This document shows positions 36,777 through 49,719 of a stretch of DNA of 64,000 nt, piece by piece; positions within the stretch are counted from its first letter, which is position 1; each line of letters starts with the position of its first letter. The stretch spans positions 85,831,570-85,895,569 of the forward strand of contig OV050030.1 in NCBI GenBank assembly GCA_920105625.2, given 5' to 3'. Both the position numbers and the translations under genes were made by a program. The stretch comes from Clusia tigrina. Taxonomy: Eukaryota > Arthropoda > Insecta > Diptera > Clusiidae. A model generated the notes under the pieces. The model saw only the letters and a program-made list of their open reading frames with translations, did not search any database and was not told where the DNA came from.

Positions 36777-39700
36777 ACAGTTCCTCGTTACCATACTTTA
36801 AGATAAGAACGGGGAACGGAAAAATACTGAAATTCCTTCTGGACACTGGTAGCAATAAGAATTATATTAAGTCTGATCTGGCAAATAATCCTCAAAAAAA
36901 TTGCGACTACTTCTGCGCTAAAACAATATCTGGCAATGTTCAAATTACACACCACACCATACTAAGGATATTTGGTGATTCTATTGAACCTATTAAATTT
37001 TTCCTTCTACCTGGATTGCGGACTTTTGATGCAATACTAGGTAATGATACCTTGAAGGGACTTTCTGCAATCATTCACACAGCTGATAATTACTTTACAA
37101 TAACGAATGGTATGAAAATACCAATTTACCAATATATGTCGCAGGACGTGAACAATCTGGAAATACGAGTTGAACACCTTTCTGAGAACCAAACATCAAT
37201 TATGATGAAAATCATAGAATCTCACAAGAATCTTTTTGCAGATCCTGATGAAAAATTAACTTACACAACGAGAGTACAGGGTGAAATTCGTACAACCACG
37301 GACGAGCCTACTTACACAAGAAACTATCCTTACCCAATGGCTCTGAAAAATGTTGTTGAGGAAGAAATAAGCAAATTATTAAAAGACGGGATTAAAAGTC
37401 GTGCCGAAAAAAGAGGATGCATCTGGATAGAGGAAGTGCAGAGTCGTAGTGGATTTTAGAAAATTGAATGCAGTTACTGTAGCAGACAAATATCCAATAC
37501 CAGAAGTTGGGGAAGTTTTATCTCAACTGGGCGGCAACAAATTCTTTACGGTAATTGATCTGAAAAGTGGTTTTCATCAAATACCGCTCAGGCAAGAAGA
37601 AATCGAGAAAACGGCATTCTCAGTGAACAATGGGAAGTACGAGTTCACAAGGCTTCCGTTTGGATTAAAAAATGCCCCATCAATATTCCAGAGAGCATTG
37701 GATGATATTCTAAGAAACTTCATCGGAAGGACTTGTTATGTCTATATCGATGACATAATTATATTCAGTAAAGACGAAGAATCACATTTTAAACATTTGA
37801 AGGAAATCTTTTGTACGTTGGCAGAGGCAAATATGAGAGTGCAGTTAGATAAATGCGTCTTCTTTAAAAGAGAAGTTGAATTTCTTGGTTTCAAAGTATC
37901 TGAGAGTGGCATAAGTACAATAAAGGACAGAGTGGATGCCATGGTAAGAATTCCTTACCCTAAAACTTTGAGGCAATTAAGATCTTTTTTGGGGCTTTGC
38001 AATTACTATAGAAGATTCATAAAGGTTTATGCCGATATAGCTAAACCCCTAACTGCTCTGCTGAGGGGCCCAAATGGTTCAATTCCCAGGTCCGAGTCCA
38101 GCAAAGTAAAAATAGTACTCGGTTGTAAGGAAATGAAGGCAATGGATTCTTTAAAGGAGGCCTTATTATCTCGAGAAGCTATGCTTTTTTTCCCAAACTA
38201 CGAGAAAGAATTTCATCTAACGACCGATGCCTCCAACGTAGCCCTCGGAGCCGTGTTTAGCCAGGACGATAGGCCAATAGCATTTATTTCCAAAGTAATG
38301 TCGGAAACGGAGGAAAACTATGCTACAAATGAGAGAGAGATGCTAGCTATAGTATGGGCCCTACATATCTTCAGAAACTACCTATATGGAACTGCTAGAA
38401 TTATAATTTACACTGACCACCAGCCCCTAACATATGCACTGAGTAACAAAAATAGTAATGTCAAGATGAAAAGGTGGAAGGAGATTCTTGAGGAATATAA
38501 CTATGAAATTAGGTACAAACCAGGGAAATCTAACGTGGTAGTAGATGCTCTCTCTAGAACACCAATGACCAACGTGAACTCTTTAACTGGAACCGTTCAT
38601 AGCCATGAAAGTTCTGCGGAAAATTTGGTACCCAGCGTGGAGGGTCCTATAAATGCATTAAAAAATCAGATATTATTTTGTGTGGACGAAGTGCCGTCAT
38701 ATCAATTCCAAATTATATTCCCTGGGCATCATAGACATACAATTGTAGAAAGGGAGTATGATCAGAATAACCTCCTAGCCTTATTGAAAAGATACTTGAA
38801 CCCCTCTGTGAATAATGGTATAAAGGCACCAGAATTTGTAATGGGTAAAATCCAGGAAATCTATCCTCTGCACTTGTTGAATTATAAGGTTCGCTTCACA
38901 CAAAAATTCGTGGAGGACGTGACCTCAGAAAATGACCAGGAAAATGTCATTATTGATACTCACAACAGGGCCCACAGAAATGCAGCGGAAAATAAATTAC
39001 AGATTTTGGAGAAGTGTTATTTCCCAGGCATGTTTGCCAAGATAAAGAGAATAGTGAAACTTTGCTCAACATGTAAGAAGAGCAAATACGATAGGCACCC
39101 CAATGATCCGAAGTTAGGGGAAACGCCTATACCTTCATATCCCGGCCAGGTAGTACATATTGACATATTTTCAACAGACAAAAAATTGGTAATGACAGCC
39201 TTGGATAAATTCACCAAGTACGCACAAGTTAAATTGTTAACGGGAAAATCTATTGAGGATGTGAGAAGACCCCTAAGAGAACTCCTACCGAAAACTATCG
39301 TCATCGATAATGAGAAGTCTCTGAATTCCGCCACTATTCTGTTTATGATGAGGGATGAATTGAACATCGAATTGTTCACTACTCCTCCTTACAGAAGCGA
39401 AGCAAACGGTCAAGTCGAAAGATTTCATTCATCCTTGCTGAATTGTTAAGATGTTTAAAGGACGAAGGGGTATGCAGAAATTTCGAAGAACTCCTTGAAA
39501 AAGCAGTGAACGAGTATAATCATTCGATACACTCGACTGTTGAGAGGAAACCTGTTGATTTGTTTTTTGGGAGAACTGTAGATTTTTCTCCAGGTAGCTA
39601 TGACAGAACTAGACAGTCGAATATGGAGAAAATCCAAGAAAAACAGAAACGTAGTTTAGAATATCATAACAAACGGAAACAAAACGACCAACAATACATT

Positions 39701-39850
39701 CCAGGCCAGACAGTCTTCGTTAAAATCAATAAGAGATTAGGGACAAAGTTATCAGAGCGATTTAAAGAAGAAATAGTAAAAGAAAACAGGAATTCTACAA
39801 TAGTCACCGAAAGCGGAAGAATTGTACACAAGAGACATATTAGAAATTAA
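36764..39850 (+). pseudogene. pol: pol, deletions in RT and integrase
   Basis: Protease with DTGS is open into 37016-37459, without the insertion seen in block A. A net loss of about 35 bp near 37391 removes the start of the RT fingers and shifts the frame. The rest of RT, RNase H and the first part of integrase form one 666-codon frame, 37449-39449, including YIDD, TDAS and both HHCC pairs. An in-frame 15-bp loss near 39288 removes the Phe-rich segment before the second catalytic Asp, and a 1-bp loss near 39432 separates the C-terminal part (39443-39850). Confidence 0.91.
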
Positions 39851-39871
39851 TTCACAACTCCTATTTTACAG

Positions 39872-41400
39872 ATTATTAATCTTGACGGCATTATGTGCTG
39901 GCGAAATACAAATATTGGATTACTCGAATTCAAAATTATTGGCAATGCATTCCGGATTGGCTAAAGTCCAGACCGGAACTTTCAAGATAGTTCATACGAT
40001 TGATTTACGGAGCTACGATAATCTGATCCATGAAATGGAAGATAATATTGTTCGGAATATCACCTTAAACCATCCCCGTGATCCCTTACCTTAAATACAC
40101 AATGTCCCAAATTAAATCCTACATATCACGATTAAAACCAAATGTAAAGTCTAAACGATCACTGGATTTCCTCGGTAGTGCATGGAAATGGATTGCTGGA
40201 AGTCCAGACCGTCAAGACTTTGAGATAATTCAGAAAAAGATAGATGACGTTTTGGAAAATAATAGCAATCAAATTGTGATAAATCGTCTGTCACTAGAGA
40301 AAATAAGTAAACTCACGAACACCACAAACGAAATAATAAAAATCTTAAAAACAGAACAAAATCTTCATGATGAAAGAATATTAGAATGGAAATATAAACT
40401 TGAACTTCTAAAAGAAGATGTTGCGAATATTAAATTTGCAATTCATTTGGCAAAAGTAAATATAGTTAATTCATTTATCCTTTCATCTTTCGAAGTCGAA
40501 ATCCTAAATGACATATTTAGTAAAAGTAATATTCCATTTTCTAGTACTGATGAACTACTGCACTTTGCAGAAGTAAAAATTGCTCTCGAAGGTTACAATA
40601 TACTTTACATATTAAGTGTTCCGACAACAGATACTGAAAATTGTATTAGATTACTAATTAAGGCTATCCAAAGGGAAAATATTGTAACTAGGCTAGATTA
40701 TGAATACATCCTACACTGTAAGAATAAGAAAAGAATATTTGGATTAAAAAATAAATGTAAAACATATAATAGTTTATCAATATGTAGTCCTGAAACTTTT
40801 GACGATATCACAGATTCCCCGTGCATCCCGAAACTTTTGGCGAGTCAGACATCAAAGTGCACCACCACCAATAACGAACACATTTTTACAACAGAAGAAA
40901 TTGAGGATGGCATATTATTTTTGAACCAATTCAGTGGACAAATTGATGTTGACAACTCAACCATGTGGCTCAATGGATCGTATGTAATTCACCACTATAA
41001 TTCTACGGTCCGAGTAAACAACAGGACATACTTTTCCAGACAAATCACTACAACAAAACCACTTCCTGCCTTAATTCAACCCATGAGCTCCAACGCTGAA
41101 GAAAGAACATTATCTCTGGAACTAATCGATGACATCAATATATAAAATTCTTTGGCAATCCGTAAACTTAAATCGATAAACCAAATAAGTCTATCATTGA
41201 ACTTGGGAATGGTATCGACTTTCCTGCTAATTGGGGTTTTCGCTCTTGCAAAATACTGGAAGAAATGGAGAAACATCAGACCTAAACCAGTTGAAAATGT
41301 TATCGAAGAGCCTCAACAAGATAATCAACCTACAAATGATTTTACCAGGATATCGAGTAATCACAAGAAAAAGAGAATCCACAGCCTGCCATTCTTTTGA
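39872..41400 (+). pseudogene. env: env exon 2, frameshift and stop
   Basis: From acceptor AG 39870-39871. An inserted G near 40078 shifts the frame after about 75 codons. The furin site, the heptad region and most of the ectodomain are open in 40078-41145. TAA at 41143-41145 (other copies have AAA) ends it about 85 codons early; the membrane anchor follows in the same frame in 41152-41400. Confidence 0.9.
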
Positions 41401-41438
41401 TGTTCCATTCGAGGACGTATGGAACTTAGAGGGGGAGG

Positions 41439-41742
41439 AGTTAACGTATAATACATTGTATTTGTCCACACACGAGCATACAACGCAGACATTGCGTCAG
41501 CACCAACATTCCTGCGGGATCCTATTGCACTTGGGAACGGGTAAAGGTATTTAGCAACGTTCCCACACTCATCACTCGGCGCGTGGACTACGTCAGCAGT
41601 TTATGTCTTTAGTTAAGTTATGTTAAGATCATTATTGTTTGAAAACTTCAGTCCGGTTTTGTTCATAAATAAAGTAAGACGTGTTGCTAATCCAACACGC
41701 AACCTTTTTTAAAAATTAAATTAAATTAATATTTTGTTAATT
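41439..41742 (+). repeat. 3' LTR of C2, 304 bp
   Basis: Purine tract 41428-41438. Inr/DPE intact at 41648-41683. The LTR end GTTAATT joins directly to TGCATC of inverted gag (D1) with no primer site and no filler. Confidence 0.93.
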
Positions 41743-42185
41743 TGCATCATTAGACACTTTCTTATCTTGACCCAGTCTAGAGGTGTTCTGTATGAATCAA
41801 GAGCAGTGTCTGCTTCCCCAGTAATTTTTGTCCGTATTGTATGGAGAATGGCAAAATATCTTCCAGTACCTTTAATGCTTTCGAAAAGCTCCAGTACCCT
41901 TTCTACCGATTTCCGCCATGAACCGAATTCGCCCGCAATTCCCGAAAATTCTCTTAGTGATCTAACAATATCGGGAATTTTGTCCAATTCTTCGATACGA
42001 ATTGCTCCTATAGGTTGATCCCCTCCTTCATCAGGGGTGTCCTGTTTGAAGTAATCCAACACTATAGTTCTAACTTCCTCCTTTTGAGCTTGAGAGAGTC
42101 CACTGGAACTAGGCCTCTGTGGTTGGCTCATTGTGAGGGTTCTACTTAGTCTGTCCGTAATCTCTTCGATACTGTCAACTGGCAT
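41743..42185 (-). pseudogene. gag: gag N-terminal fragment
   Basis: ATG at 42185. About 147 codons are open to the junction, without the 8-bp loss of block A, so this shows the native N-terminal frame. The break falls three bases before the palindrome CTCCGATAGGAG/CTCCGATCGGAG of gag. Confidence 0.9.
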
Positions 42186-43258
42186 ACTCTCTTTTAACAA
42201 TATTTTTTCGGAACTTTTTCACAAAAAAAGGAAAGGAATAGGATGGACTGAGGAACGTTTTGTTTCGCGAATAAATATAAAATAGCAATCAATATGTAAT
42301 CTTACAATCTGCCACTCACCTTACAATCACCATGACTTTTTTTCCACTGATGCCGTTGATGCTGTTTGCTTCGTATGAATTTTTTCTTTCGAAAATTACA
42401 ATTTCACTATTCTTTTTTTAACAACTTTTTCCAATTTCTGTTTTTTTCTTTTTAATAATAATTTCTTAATATTTCTTCACATTTATCATTTATATTTAAT
42501 TTCATTTTTTACTTACTAATTTTTTTTTTTCAATGATAATTTCTTTTAATTTCTTCACACTTATTTATGTTTAATTTTCCTTTTCATTTAATAATTCTTT
42601 CTTTCAATGATAATTTCTTTTAATTTCTTCACACTTATAATTTATTTTTAATTTTCCTTTTCATTTAATAATTCGTTTTGTCAATGATAATTTCTTTTAA
42701 TTTCTTCACACTTATTTATGTTTAATTTTCCTTTTCATTTAATAATTCTTTCTTTCAATGATAATTTCTTTTAATTTCTTCACACTTATAATTTATTTTT
42801 AATTTTCCTTTTCATTTAATAATTCGTTTTGTCAATGATAATTTCTTTTAATTTCTTCACACTTATAACTTATTTTTAATCTTCTTTTTTTCTAAATAAT
42901 ATTTAATTCTTTTCCTTTTAATAATAATTTCTTTCTTTTAAATAAATTTCCTCACTTTTTTAGATTATTATTTTTTCTTTAATAAAGTCACAATTTTATA
43001 TTCTTAGGATTCTATAATTTATTTTCAGCAACAATTTAAGCATTTACTTCACAATTTCCTTATTTTTTAAAGTTCTTAAACACTACAGTGAGACTGCTGA
43101 TGCTCCCGTGATCACCTCCCGTTTGCGTTGACTACTAGGGCGCGTCCTTTTTTCACTCTAAACGGTGAGCCGGAATTATTGGACCTTTTTCTGGGTTAAA
43201 CCTCTTCGTCCTTACTTGCCTATCGTCTCAGGCAAATGTGTGCAAGGAAACAAAAGAG
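42186..43258 (-). other. 5' leader, six minisatellite units, env exon 1, D1
   Basis: The longest leader. Repeat units (CTTCAC on this strand) lie near 42475, 42553, 42628, 42704, 42778 and 42855; units alternate between two subtypes, as if a two-unit block was duplicated. Mini-ORF ATG is at 42333-42331 and donor intact (intron from 42319). There is no downstream env in this fragment. Confidence 0.78.
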
Positions 43259-43276
43259 GTCCCTGCTCGGGCGCCA
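43259..43276 (-). other. Primer binding site, D1
   Basis: Minus-strand copy of the lysine-tRNA-like 18-mer, adjoining the LTR stump. Confidence 0.8.
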
Positions 43277-43335
43277 ATTAACAAAATATTAATTTAATTT
43301 AATTTTTAAAAAAGGTTGCGTGTTGGATTAGCAAC
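43276..43335 (-). repeat. Truncated LTR (U5 stump, 60 bp)
   Basis: Only the terminal 60 bp of the LTR remains, from inside the R/U5 stem to GTTAATT. A 326-bp deletion (compared with D3 49779-50104) removed the promoter, U3, purine tract and end of env; the break has 2-bp microhomology (AC). Exactly the same junction recurs at 63134/63135. Confidence 0.9.
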
Positions 43336-44526
43336 TCGATATCCTGGTAAAATCATTTGTAGGTTGATTATCTTGTTGAGGCTCTTCGATAACATTTTCA
43401 TCTGGTTTAGGTCTGATGTTTCTCCATTTCTTCCAGTATTTTGCAAGAACGAAAACCCCAATTAGCAGGAAAGTCGATACCATTCCCAAGTTCAATGATA
43501 GACTTATTTGGTTTATCGATTTAAGTTTACGGATTGCCAAAGAATTTTTGATATTGATGTCATTGATTAGTTCCAGAGATAATGTTTTTTCTTCAGCGTT
43601 GGAGCTCATGGGTTGAATTAAGGCAGGAAGAGGTTTTGTTGTAGTGATTTGTCTGGATAGGTATGTCCTGTTGTTTACTCGGACCGTAGAATTATAGTGG
43701 TGAATTACATACGATCCATTGAGCCACATGGTTGAGTTGTCAACATCAATTTGTCCACTGAATTGGTTCAAAAATAATATGCCATCCTCAATTTCTTCTG
43801 TTGTAAAAATGTGTTCGTTATTGGTGGTGGTGCACTTTGATGTCTGACTCGCCAAAAGTTTCGGGATGCACGGGGAATCTGTGATATCGTCATAAGTTTC
43901 AGGACTACATATTGATAAACTATTGTATGTTTACATTTCTTTTTTAATCCAAATATTATTTTCTTATTCTTACAGTCTAGGACGTATTCATAATCTAGCC
44001 TAGTTACAATATTTTCCCTTTTGATAGCCTTAATTAGTAATCTAATACAATTTTCAGTATCTGTTGTCGGAACACTTAATATGTAAAGTATATTGTAACC
44101 TTCGAGAGCAATTTTTACTTCTGCAAAGTGCAGTAGTTCATCAGTACTAGAAAATGGAATATTACTTTTACTAAATATGTCATTTAGGATTTCGACTTCG
44201 AAAGATGAAAGGATAAATGAATTAACTATATTCACTTTTGCCAAATGAATTGCAAATTCAATATTCGCAACATCTTCTTTTAGAAGTTCAAGTTTATATT
44301 TCCATTCTAATATTCTTTCATCATGAAGATTTTGTTCTGTTTTTAAAATTTTTATTATTTTGTTTGTGGTGTTCGTGAGTTTACTTATTTTCTCTAGTGA
44401 CAGACGATTTATCACAATTTGATTGCTATTATTTTCCAAAACGTCATCTATCTTTTTGTGAATTATCTCAAAGTCCTGACGGTCTGGACTTCCAGCAATC
44501 CATTTTCATGCACTTCCGAGGAAATC
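43328..44526 (-). pseudogene. env: env, truncated at both ends
   Basis: Starts at the 512-bp deletion point and ends in the LTR stump, where a new TAA (43328-43330) closes it a few residues after the membrane anchor region and tail FTRISS. A lost T near 43930 splits the frame into 44439-43768 and 43855-43328. The surface subunit, furin site and acceptor are missing. Confidence 0.9.
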
Positions 44527-47462
44527 CGTTTTTGTTTTTCTTGGATTTTCTCCATATTCGACTGTCTAGTTCTGTCATAGCTACCTGGAGAAAAATCTAC
44601 AGTTCTCCCAAAAAACAAATCAACAGGTTTCCTCTCAACAGTCGAGTGTATCGAATGATTATACTCGTTCACTGCTTTTGCAAGGAGTTCTTCGAAATTT
44701 CTGCATACCCCTTCGTCCTTTAAACATCTTAACAATTCAGCAAGGGTTGAATGAAATCTTTCGACTTGACCGTTTGCTTCGCTTCTGTAAGGAGGAGTAG
44801 TGAACACTTCGATGTTCAATTCATCCCTCATCATAAACAGAATAGTGGCGAAATTCAGAGACTTCTCATTATCGATGACGATAGTTTTTGGTACGCCAAA
44901 GAAGAATAGGAGTTCTCTTAGGGGTCTTCTCACATCCTCAATAGATTTTCCCGTTAACAATTTAACTTGTGCGTACTTGGTGAATTTATCCAAGGCTGTC
45001 ATTACCAATTTTTTGTCTGTTGAAAATATGTCAATATGCACTACCTGGCCGGGATATGAAGGTATAGGCGTTTCCCCTAACTTCGGATCATTGGGGTGCC
45101 TATCGTATTTGTTCTTCTTACATGTTGAGCAACGTTTCACTATTCTCTTTATCTTGGCAAACATGCCTGGGAAATAACACTTCTCCAAAATCTGTAATTT
45201 ATTTTCCGCTGCATTTCTGTGGGCCCTGTTGTGAGTATCAATAATGACATTTTCCTGGTCATTTTCTGAGGTCACGTCCTCCACGAATTTTTGTGTGAAG
45301 CGAACCTTACAATTCAACAAGTGCAGAGGATAGATTTCCTGGATTTTACCCATTACAAATTCTGGTGCCTTTATACCATTATTCACAGAGGGGTTCAAGT
45401 ATCTTTTCAATAAGGCTAGGAGGTTATTCTGATCATACTCCCTTTCTACAATTGTGTGTCTATGATACCCAGGGAATATAATTTGGAATTGATATGACGG
45501 CACTTCGTCCACACAAAGGAATATCTGATTTTTTAATGCATTTATAGGACCCTCCACGCTGGGTACCAAATTTTCCGCAGAACTTTCATGGCTATGAACG
45601 GTTCCAGTTAAAGAGTTCACGTTGGTTATTGGTGTTCTAGAGAGAGCATCTGCTACCACGTTAGATTTCCCTGGTTTGTACCTAATTTCATAGTTATATT
45701 CCTCGAGAATCGCCTTCCACCTTTTCATCTTGACATTACTATTTTTGTTACTCAGTGCATATGTTAGGGGCTGGTGGTCAGTGTAAATTATAATTCTAGC
45801 AGTTCCATATAGGTAGTTTCTGAAGATATGTAGGGCCCATACTATAGCTAGCATCTTTCTCTCATTTGTAGCATAGTTTGCCTCCGTTTCCGACAATACT
45901 CTGGAAATAAATGCTATTGGCCTATCGTCCTGGCTAAATACGGCTCCGTGGGGCTACGTTGGAGGCATCGGTCGTTAGATGAAATTCTTTCTCGTAGTTT
46001 GGGTAAAAAAGCATAACTTCTCCAGATAATAAAGCCTCCTTTAAAGAATCCATTGCCTTCATTTCCTTACAACCGAGTACTATTTTTACTTTGCTGGACT
46101 CGGACCTGGGAATTGAACCATTTGGGCCCCTCAGCATAGCAGTTAGGGGTTTAGCTATATCGGCATAACCCTTTATGTATCTTCTATAGTAATTGCAAAG
46201 CTCCAAACAAGATCTTAATTGCCTCAAAGTTTTAGGGTAAGGAATTCTTACCATGGCATCCACTCTGTCCTTTATTGTACTTATGCCACTCTCAGATACT
46301 TTGAAACCAAGAAATTCAACTTCTCTTTTAAAGAAGACGCATTTATCTAACTGCACTCACATATTTGCCTCTGCCAACTTACAAAAGATTTCCTTCAAAT
46401 GTTTAAAACGTGATTCTTCGTCTTTACTGAATATAATTATGTCATCGATATAGACATAACAAGTCCTTCCGATGAAGTTTCTTAGAATATCATCCAATGC
46501 TCTCTGGAATATTGATGGGGCATTTTTTAATCCAAACGGAAGCCTTGTGAACTGGTACTTCCCATTGTACACTGAGAATGCCGTTTTCTCGATGTCTTCT
46601 TGCCTGAGCGGTATTTGATGAAAACCACTTTTCAGATCAATTACCGTAAAGAATTTGTTGCCGCCCAGTTGAGATAAAACTTCCCCAACTTCTGGTATTG
46701 GATATTTGTCTGCTACAGTAACCGCATTCAATTTCTAAAATCCACTACGACTCTGTACTTCCTCTTTCCAGATGCATCCTCTTTTTTCGGCACGACCCAT
46801 ATGGGTGAATTATAGGGAGAATGAGATGGTCTTATGATCCCGTCTTTTAATAATTTGCTTATTTCTTCCTCGACAACATTTTTCAGAGACATTGGGTAAG
46901 GATAGTTTCTTGTGTAAGTAGGCTCGTCCGTGGTTGTACGAATTTCACCCTGTACTCTCGTTGTGTAAGTTAATTTTTCATCAGGATCTGCAAAAAGATT
47001 CTTGTGAGATTCTATGATTTTCATCATAGTTGATGTTTGGTTCTCAGAAAGGTGTTCAACTCGTATTTCCAGATTGTTCACGTCCTGCGACATATATTGG
47101 TAAATTGGTATTTTCATACCATTCGTTATTGTAAAGTAATTATCAGCTGTGTGAATGATTGCGGAAAGTTCCTTCAAGGTATCATTACCTAGTATTGCAT
47201 CAAAAGTCCGCAATCCAGGTAGAAGGAAAAATTTAATAGGTTCATTAGAATCACCAAATATCCTTAGTAAGGTGTGGTGTGTAATTTGAACATTGCCAGA
47301 TATTGTTTTAGCGCAGAAGTAGTCGCAATTTTTTTGAGGATTTGCCAGATCAGACTTAATATAATTCTTATTGCTACCAGTGTCCAGAAGGAATTTCAGT
47401 ATTTTTCCGTTCCCCGTTCTTATCTTAAAGTATGGTAACGAGGAACTGTTTAACCAAAAAAA
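44463..47462 (-). pseudogene. pol: pol, three lesions
   Basis: The protease region is open from the U7 run (with a 3-bp in-frame loss near 47340). RT lies in 47213-46728, ended by a lost A, then 46731-46357 with YIDD, ended by TGA 46359-46357 (AGA in other copies), then 46356-45934. An extra G near 45948 shifts the frame at the start of RNase H (DASNVA). The rest of RNase H and a full integrase core run 45896-44463, ending in the hybrid tail. The T run is full length and the GAG codon intact, unlike block A. Confidence 0.91.
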
Positions 47463-48844
47463 TTAAGATCCGCATTAAGATCTTCAGTAGAAAAATCTTC
47501 CACTAGACTGTCCGAGGTTTTTACGTCCTCTCCTGAATAGTGTGTTAGTTCAGTAATATATTCATTATTGGCCACATCCATGTATTCATTTATATCCGGT
47601 ACACATCCTACAGCTCCTTCGAGTGCTTCAATTTCTTTGTCAATTTTTAGATTATCCACTTCGCTGCCTCCTCTGTTGCAATTACCCTCTGTTCTTAAAT
47701 GAAAGTTTCGTTGAGCCTTGTTGATTGGTCCTTGGAACGTACCTTCATAAGGCCTCTTATAACCATTATTGACCGGCGGTCTGTTGGCATAATTTATTTG
47801 CCTAGATTGGATGGATCGATCAATTTCCATCGGTTCCGGATTTGTAGGATATTGTTGATAATTTCGCGGATATCCTTGAGGTCTTTGATTCATGTTAGTG
47901 AACTGGTAATTTTGTTGACGGGGTTGATACTGAATATTCGGCCCATTCCTTGGCCTTGGTATGAATCGTGGTGGCAATTGTGGTCTGGTTGGAGCTCCCC
48001 CATGAGCGAGTTCAGGATAAAAAATATTTCTGGTGAATACCTGAGGATTTGGTTTGTATCCCTGCGCGTTTGGCTTAGGTATCTGCCCGTGAGCATGATG
48101 CATCCGATAAGTCATATTGTCCAATTTTAAACAGATGTGTAATGCCTGTGGCAAAGATGTGGGTTCCTTGATGCTTAATAGTCTTGGCAAATCGCCTTTC
48201 AGCCCACGCACGAAGGTATCATATGCTTTTTCTCTATAAGCGTTTGTCATTGAAGAAAGGCTACCTGTTCCAGTTCAAGACAAGTTATCTTGGCCAATAT
48301 TAGTGATAGGTGTTGGTACACCGCTTGATAGAATTCTGTTATGGTTTTGTGTCCTTGACACATGGTTGTCATCTGATATTCAAGTGTACCAGATCAAGTA
48401 ATGCATCATTAGACACTTTCTTATCTTGACCCAGTCTAGAGGTGTTCTGTATGAATCAAGAGCAGTGTCTGCTTCCCCAGTAATTTTTGTCCGTATTGTA
48501 TGGAGAATGGCAAAATATCTTCCAGTACCTTTAATGCTTTCGAAAAGCTCCAGTACCCTTTCTACCGATTTCCGCCATGAACCGAATTCGCCCGCAATTC
48601 CCGAAAACTCTCTTAGTGATCTAACAATATCGTGAATTTTGTCCAATTCTTCGATACGAATTGCTCCTATAGGTTGATCCCCTCCTTCATCAGGGGTGTC
48701 CTGTTTGAAGTAATCCAACACTATAGTTCTAACTTCCTCCTTTTGAGCTTGAGAGAGTCCACTGGAACTAGGCCTCTGTGGTTGGCTCATTGTGAGGGTT
48801 CTACTTAGTCTATCCGTAATCTCTTCGATACTGTCAACTGGCAT
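47450..48844 (-). pseudogene. gag: gag, two lesions
   Basis: ATG at 48844. The N-terminal 150 or so codons are open (48859-48380) until a loss of roughly a dozen bases with local rearrangement near 48390-48404, at the CTCC...GGAG palindrome. A 1-bp loss near 48267 follows. The C-terminal segment 48250-47450 is open to the stop. U7 run at 47456-47462. Confidence 0.89.
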
Positions 48845-49701
48845 ACTCTCTTTTAACAATATTTTTTCGGAACTTTTTCACAAAAAAAGGAAAGGAATAG
48901 GATGGACTAAGGAACGTTTTGTTTCGCGAATAAATATAAAATAGCAATCAATATGTAATCTTACAATCTGCCACTCACCTTACAATCACCATGACTTTTT
49001 TTCCACTGATGCCGTTGATGCTGTTTGCTTCGTATGAATTTTTTCTTTCGAAAATTACAATTTCACTATTCTTTTTTTAACAACTTTTTTCCAATTTCTG
49101 TTTTTTTCTTTTTAATAATAATTTCTTAATATTTCTTCACATTTATCATTTATATTTAATTTCATTTTTTACTTACTAATTTTTTTTTTTTCAATGATAA
49201 TTTCTTTTAATTTCTTCACACTTATTTATGTTTAATTTTCCTTTTCATTTAATAATTCTTTCTTTCAATGATAATTTCTTTTAATTTCTTCACACTTATA
49301 TTTTATTTTTAATTTTACTTTTCATTTAATAATTCTTTTTGTCAATGAAAATTTCTTTTAATTTCTTCACACTTATAACTTATTTTTAATCTTCTTTTTT
49401 TCTAAATAATATTTAATTGTTTTCCTTTTAATAATAATTTCTTTCTTTTAAATAAATTTCCTCACTTTCTTAGATTATTATTTTTTCTTTAATAAAGTCA
49501 CAATTTTATATTCTTAGGATTCTATAATTTATTTTCACAAACAATTTAAGCATTTACTTTTGCGTTTGCGTTGACTACTAGGGCGCGTCCTTTTCTCACT
49601 CTAAACGGTGAGCCGGAATTGTTGGACCTTTTTCTGGGTTAAACCTCTTCGTGCTTACTTGCCTATCGTCTCAGGCAAATGTGTGCAAGGATACAAAAGA
49701 G
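48845..49701 (-). other. 5' leader with internal deletion, D2
   Basis: Four minisatellite units. Mini-ORF ATG at 48992-48990 and donor intact (intron from 48978). About 70 bp between the A-rich part and the primer-proximal part are replaced by a few bases near 49558-49563. This removes the conserved segment with TGATCA that follows the primer site region in other copies. Confidence 0.78.
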
Positions 49702-49719
49702 GTCCCTGCTCGGGCGCCA
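49702..49719 (-). other. Primer binding site, D2
   Basis: Intact 18-base lysine-tRNA-like site at the LTR edge. Confidence 0.8.

Larger units (their letters stand above)
34425..41742 (+). mobile_element. Errantivirus-type LTR element, unit C2
   Basis: Complete span with primer site, leader, gag, pol, env and 3' LTR. Its sequence groups with the minus-strand copies: full T run, no TAG, no 6-bp loss. Its own lesions are independent. The 3' LTR ends exactly against inverted gag of D1. Confidence 0.93.
41743..43275 (-). mobile_element. Element fragment D1: gag start and leader only
   Basis: Minus-strand fragment holding the first part of gag, a long leader and the primer site, cut at 41742/41743 by the C2 LTR. 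Its 5' LTR is only a 60-bp stump (43276-43335). Confidence 0.92.
43276..49718 (-). mobile_element. Errantivirus-type LTR element, unit D2
   Basis: Minus-strand unit with the LTR-stump deletion at its 3' end and the 512-bp pol/env deletion (junction 44526/44527). Otherwise it groups with D3, D4 and C2, so it is a mosaic of lineages. Without U3 and purine tract at the 3' end it cannot complete reverse transcription by itself. Confidence 0.92.
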
